Source: Deinandra increscens subsp. villosa
Taxonomy: Eukaryota > Streptophyta > Magnoliopsida > Asterales > Asteraceae
Length of the DNA: 64,000 nt
NCBI GenBank assembly: GCA_039602395.1
Contig: JBCNJP010000025.1
Span: forward strand, 55,836,555 to 55,900,554
Direction of reading: 5' to 3'
Shown piece by piece: positions 59,171-64,000 of this stretch (position 1 is its first letter; each line of letters opens with the position of its first letter). Under the pieces are notes generated by a model. The model worked only from the letters and a program-made list of their open reading frames with translations. It was not told where the DNA came from and made no database searches. Made by a program: the position numbers and the translations under genes.

Positions 59171-59590
59171 CTTCAAATGCCAAAACTTTCTACAATTTGG
59201 GTGTTAATTGCATGGGAACGATGATCAAGTTGGAGAGTTTGCTCAATCTTTCAGTGACCTAATCGAGAAAAAGTGTAAATGTGGGGAACGAAAACGACGT
59301 TATGATATATAAATGAGGGGGACCAAAATTCTTGACCATTTTACCCTCATGTGCAGCGCACATGGGGGAGAGACTGACGGCACAACTAACAGCCGTTAGT
59401 AGGAGGGACTCAAGTAGCAACAAAAATGAAACCTCAGTATATATTTGTTAATAATTTCAATTTTGGACTCAGGTAGCAATAAACCCCAAACCACAGGGAC
59501 GCAAAATGTAATTAACTCTTATTACTATTATTATTACCTATATTAACAAAGTACAAGTGATAAATATAGGTAAATGCAACACAATTAACA

Positions 59591-59678
59591 AAGGAGTTAG
59601 TGATATAGTGAGTAGAATCGTGTAATACAACATTTAGCTCCTAGGTTCGATTCTTAGAGCGTTTGGCTACTATTTTTT
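59591..59678 (+). ncRNA. Possible tRNA-like / SINE relic
   Basis: GGTTCGATTCT (59644-59654) fits a Pol III B box, with a weak A-box-like TTAGTGATATAGTGAG upstream and a T7 run at about 59672. No cloverleaf could be drawn with confidence. Confidence 0.3.
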
Positions 59679-59989
59679 TCTTCATTAATTTTTTGTGTCC
59701 TTTCTTATTTTTTTTCAACTACTTTTTTTGTTTTAGTTTTACACCGTAACATTTACGTATGAATTTTTTGTTTTCATTTCTCTATTTTTTTTTTGCGTAG
59801 CAATGCAATTATTTTGTGTATTGTGTTATCTCCGTCGTAATGTGGGGTAGTAAAATCTATTTTATTACAAATGTAACATATGATTATGATGGAACAATAA
59901 ATGTGAAATGCATGTTAATTAGTAAATCAATTTCAGCTGCAACCAACTACATAAGAAATAGAACGATTCTAATTGTGTAACCCTAGAGC
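59679..59989. other. AT-rich spacer
   Basis: T-rich sequence with no recognised feature. Confidence 0.4.
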
Positions 59990-61481
59990 AAAGCGCGATA
60001 GTTATATGGAATTAACCATCAAGTTTGGATTTTTATGTTTCTAAATGACTATATCTTCATCATTATGTTATCTTGGGTTAGATCTATGAAATTGAACATC
60101 AAGATTTGATTTTTATGCTTCTAAATGGTTAGATCTACATCATGCATGCTAATTCGGGTTAGATCCATGTGTATTGCTCATCAAGTTTGAATCATTATGC
60201 CTCCAAATGGCTAGATCTATGTCATACATGTCATCTGGGGTTAGATCTATGTGATTTATTACTAAGATTGGACTTTTATGCTTTAAAATGGCTAGATCTT
60301 CATCATGCATGCAATCTAGGGTTAGATCTATGATTCTCATTATCAAGTGTGAAAGTGTGAATGTTCTTGCTATAAAATGTTTATATCCATGCCATGTTAA
60401 AATAGATCTATTGACTTTGTGATGTAACATGACTAGATCCATGCTATGTGACTAGATATATTGATTTCATAATGAAATATGTTTGGATCTAGGATTTCCA
60501 TGATAGATCTAGGGTTTAATTTGTTAAAATGATATATTTTGATGCATGATAATTAGTTTGGCTTATGTTGACTTTTATTTTGAATCCTATGATTTTGTCC
60601 TTAGATTATGATTAGACCCATAATTAATCCGTATGTTATCACTTGAGCAAACCACCAACGGGTCGTGAGTCGTTTAGGTCATCTCGTGTCGTATCAAGTC
60701 ACAATTCTCATTTTTACCTATTAAATTTTGGCTCCATCTTGGTCAATCGTCAAGGTGATCTCTGGATTTGACTCTCACCTCGCTATCACTAGTTTTCTCA
60801 AATCTCGAGACTACGATCATGTGAGTATTCATAGCTCCTCTTTACTTTATTGTTATGGGGTGCAACGTGTACCGTATTCAACTCTTACTCGATATATCTA
60901 TACTCAAACTATATGTGATTATGTGCTCGTATTGTATGCTCTTCTTTGACTTGTGTGTTATATGTGAATTGTGCTTATACTCATACCCATACTCTACGCG
61001 TAATTATCAACACTAAAAAGGTCGGGGTTACGATAATAGGATCTATTGGCTTGACAAGCCCACCTGACTTGACCGATTTTAGCGTCGGGTGATTGGAAGT
61101 CTTATTGCCTGGGTTTGATTATGCTCTGTTATCTAATATTTCATTACTCATTAATCACATGTGGACTTACATTACTCACGAATCGCACTGAGTTTACTCA
61201 TACACTATTGTTAAGCCTATGTTTACTCACCAACTCTTGTAGTTGACTTGTATATTGTACATGTTACATGGGCCTTAGTCGAACTTATTAAATAAATTGA
61301 GACACTTTATGTTTATCATTATGAATGTTTTGTTAGATTGTAATCTTGGATTATGGTTATCTATGTTTGTTATCGTTGAATGACATGGGCTTAATTGTGA
61401 ATATCGCAACATAATATTTAGTGTTGTGTGCATCTGGACAGTTGTACCCCGACATATTCCGTCGTCGTTTGGAGTGTGACA
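59990..61481 (-). repeat. Old inverted LTR relic of the solo-LTR family
   Basis: The minus strand from 61481 starts TGTCACACTCC, then GTCCAGATGCACACAACACTA and GTTGCGATATTC, matching the start of the solo LTR at 24833 (TGTCACACCCC, GTCTAGATGCACACAACACTA). The region 60000-60530 has about six degenerate units of GGGTTAGATCTATG...GCTAGATCTA, the counterpart of 26040-26660. Divergence is high and the far LTR end is missing, so it is an ancient truncated copy. Confidence 0.75.
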
Positions 61482-62416
61482 ATTTCATTACCTTATGCTT
61501 TAATCATTTATCATTGATATTATTTACATTACCCAAAACTTTAATCATTTACTGTTCATGCTAACCGAGACTCCAACGTACTATAATCATCAATTGTAAG
61601 TAATACTAGTTAAACTTGCAATTGATTTTGAGCATAGCTATGGATCATGAGTGACGGCAAGGATTACTCCGGATTTTTTCTAAACCTCGTGCCTCGTGAC
61701 ACGTGGACTGGGTGTGAGTCGCGACACATCTAGCTCACTTGAATCTTACTCGTTCTCTTGTTAGAAGTCCGCAAGTCTACATGAAGTGCTTATGTTGATT
61801 TCAAAATCATGCTATCATTTTCAAAGATATACATGTCAACCTAGCATTCCCATATTTTTATTCTTGTCTCTCCTCACTTGGGTATCCTAAAGTAGGGGAG
61901 ATTGGGGCTTTCATTGTCATGATCAGTTTTTTTCGATAGACCATTAAATCTCGACTGTATTAGCCTATCATCCTTGACTCTTGGTTTTTGTCGCTCATAC
62001 TATGTCAAACCACCAGATGTAAGTCAATCTATCTCAAATTCAAATATCCTTTTATCAAAATTCGTTCTTATGTTTCTATGTGATGGAAGTTCTTCGTAGG
62101 CGACTAGTATACTTCTGGAGTATCAAATGTGTGGTGGGTTAGCTGCGGTACATCCTATATATAAACATTGACGGTGCTTTAAAGGTGGACTAGGAGTCAG
62201 AACAATAACTAGCCCTGGTTGTGCGTGTTAAAATTTATGTTCATGTCAGGAGTCTCTAGCACCATTTCTACTTGACCTTTGCGCTTTAGAAAAACCTTTT
62301 GTTCAATTGGGTAGTAATTGAAAATGTATTCATACTTTCAGTAAAATCTTTTATTTGCCCGCAAGTCTCCATAAATTAAATTTCGGGACAAAATCTCCTA
62401 AAGTAGGGGGGACTCT
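61482..62416 (+). repeat. Gypsy 3'-end relic
   Basis: Most of it has no readable protein. At 62380-62416 AATTTCGGGACAAAATCTCC and AAAGTAGGGGGGA form the usual end of a chromovirus-type internal region with its polypurine tract. An LTR start would follow at about 62417 (TAACATCC, damaged). Confidence 0.55.
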
Positions 62417-62801
62417 AACATCCGTCCATTTAAAAAACATCGAAACCCCAACCTGTTTGGGTATTTTTGAAATATCAATTTCAAATTTTATAAACATCGA
62501 AAACATCGGATTCTCGTATTTATTTCTATTATGAGAAATCAATTTTAACACAAATATTATTTATTTGACGTTTGTCATTTAATTAATAATATATATAAAA
62601 AAATTAATTACAAAACCGCCCATGGGTGCCTCAGGGTACGTGAAAGCCCTGCTGGCTTCCCCCGCAACACGCGAGCCAGATGACTGGAAAGATTGTGGTG
62701 TTTTTTCTTCATATTTTCTGGTATTTTTGGTGTTTGAATAGCTATTTTAAGTCGTTTTGAATGTCGTTTTCGACCATAATTACCTTGCAACGAACCTAGA
62801 A
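62417..62801 (+). repeat. Probable gypsy LTR remnant, 5' part
   Basis: It follows the polypurine tract. It is AT-rich with a GC-rich island near 62620-62690 (GCCCTGCTGGCTTCC). No gene. Confidence 0.4.
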
Positions 62802-63164
62802 ATCATTCCTACTTGATTCCATATATCAATTCCAGTTTTAAAGGATTCTAATTTATAGTCATTGAATGTGATTTTTTCTCTAAGAGTTTCCTTCATCAAA
62901 TTGAAACCCTAATCGATATCTCACTATAAATGGACCATGAATTCGTCCATTGAACCTCTGATCATGAAGCTCCAATCATGAAATTGGCAGAGGCAAAATG
63001 ATGATCAGAGGTTCAATAGACGAATTCATGGTCCATTTATAGTGAGATATCGATTAGGGTTTCAATTTGATGAAGGAAACTCTTAGAGAAAAAATCACAT
63101 TCAATGACTATCAATTAGAATCCTTTAAAACTGGAATTGATATATGGAATCAAGTAGGAATGAT
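62802..63164. repeat. 164 bp inverted repeat with 35 bp spacer
   Basis: Left arm 62802-62965 and right arm 63001-63164 are exact-length reverse complements with two mismatches that I can see (near 62854/63112 and near 62947/63019). The spacer 62966-63000 includes CCAAT...ATTGG, which can fold too. A promoter-like CTATAAATGG lies in the left arm and its complement in the right. The whole makes a hairpin of about 363 nt. Confidence 0.93.
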
Positions 63165-64000
63165 GCTAGGTAGTTGTACACAAATATTGATTTTAATTGG
63201 TACTCTTGACAATCTCTCTTCTCTCTTTTTGTTCCCTAAGTGTCTCTTTATTGTTTAATGAACGTGAGTGAAAAAGTGTTGTCATGACACAGTGACACAC
63301 ACGTAGAATAAGTGTGATGACATTTAAGGTGTGTAATGTCTAGTGATTGTGAGAGTGACGTCTAGTCCAGTAAAGAAAGGATTGTGAAGTGTAGTATTTT
63401 GATCGATGAATAATATAAAAAAATAACAAAAACAAAATCAACGCCCCATAACCCTTGGCCCATCCGTGCCACCACCATCACCCCGACACAGTGTTCCCCA
63501 TTATTAACGGGCTCCAGCATGGATCACAACCCCTCACCCACGGAACATTGCATCCGTGCTAATCTTTCCTTTAATGTATGGGGGTGGTTCCCATATGAAA
63601 ATGTTGCATCACCTTTCTTTTTCGTTAATAGTAATTTAAAACGTGTTTGAGTTAATAGTTTTAAATACCGTTATGAGTTATATAATCAATTATTATAACG
63701 TGGAATAAAAAGCAAAAGTCATACATGTGTAACAATCAATGTAGATGAGTCAGGAAATTGACTTCCCCAATTATAGATTTTTATCATTTTGAGAAACTAA
63801 AGCTTGAGTTGAATCAGATTTAGATGTAGAAGCACTCCCTAAAGTTGCTTGATCTAGGTTAGTGGATGCATGATAGTCTAAAGTTGCCAACTTGATGTCG
63901 GATTGCATGAAGATTAATTTATAAAAATTATTTACATGAAATTATCGTGTAAATAGCCTATTAGGTCAAGATGGCATTCATGCATGTGGTTAGGAACTTG
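63165..64000. other. Unassigned right end of the window
   Basis: It contains GTGACA-rich sequence (63270-63360) and a CA-rich block (63440-63560) with CATCCGTGC twice (about 63465 and 63550). No gene, RNA or element end was recognised. Confidence 0.4.

Larger units (their letters stand above)
55951..59527. mobile_element. MULE-2: Mutator-like element with 9 bp target duplication
   Basis: The element is 55960-59518 (3559 bp), flanked by TTATTACTA on both sides (55951-55959, 59519-59527). TIRs of about 190 bp (55960 to about 56152, about 59326 to 59518) start GAGTTAATTACATTTTGCGT. Like MULE-1 it has a GRF-finger gene reading from the left TIR and a MudrA-like gene reading from the right TIR. 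The TIRs of the two MULEs are unrelated in sequence. Confidence 0.96.

Overview
The window is nuclear DNA of a flowering plant, assembled as a dense nest of transposable elements. No host single-copy gene, rRNA or tRNA gene could be recognised. Plant origin is clear from spliced MULE and CACTA genes, Copia and Ty3/gypsy elements primed by initiator tRNA-Met, an Athila-type element and a Helitron-type terminus. The extra ORF (aORF) downstream of Copia pol and the style of the gag-only Copia elements resemble what I know from Asteraceae; that assignment is inference. Three runs of exactly 500 N (3512-4011, 20934-21433, 45039-45538) are gap placeholders, and each one hides an element boundary.

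Layout. 1-6307: minus-strand chromovirus-type Ty3/gypsy element with 2.2 kb LTRs and the C-terminal half of pol. 6440-7430: decayed SANT/NAM-associated gene, probably Harbinger ORF1. 7676-10566: Helitron-like block of internal duplications ending in a CG hairpin and 15 G. 10986-19050: CACTA element with its second gene on the minus strand, carrying a 4.2 kb MULE in an intron and a 156 bp hAT MITE in an exon. 19051-34680: Copia-type material, comprising a 5' LTR and gag, a gypsy scrap at a gap, a second gag piece, a structured non-coding 3' region, an LTR split by a 2.7 kb solo gypsy LTR, a long decayed aORF, another LTR and another aORF piece. 34693-45038: Athila-type gag-protease element lacking RT and integrase, with a 1.69 kb TRIM-like element in its protease. 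45539-46003: minus-strand Copia LTR. 46244-55562: gag-only Copia element with a 2.7 kb relative inserted in its gag, followed by an unusual LTR-plus-leader repeat. 55960-59518: second MULE. 59519-64000: old LTR relics, a tRNA-like block and a 164 bp inverted repeat.

How the parts work together. Both MULEs have the same plan: a MudrA-like transposase gene reads in from one terminal inverted repeat (TIR), and a small two-exon GRF zinc-finger/coiled-coil/membrane-anchor gene reads in from the other. Their 9 bp target duplications share the core TATTACTA. Three gag-bearing, pol-less Copia-type units carry long 3' non-coding regions built of hairpins whose stems differ while the enclosed sequence is conserved. 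These two patterns are the best candidates for something undescribed. Seven insertions have intact target-site duplications that I checked base by base, so their nesting order is firm.
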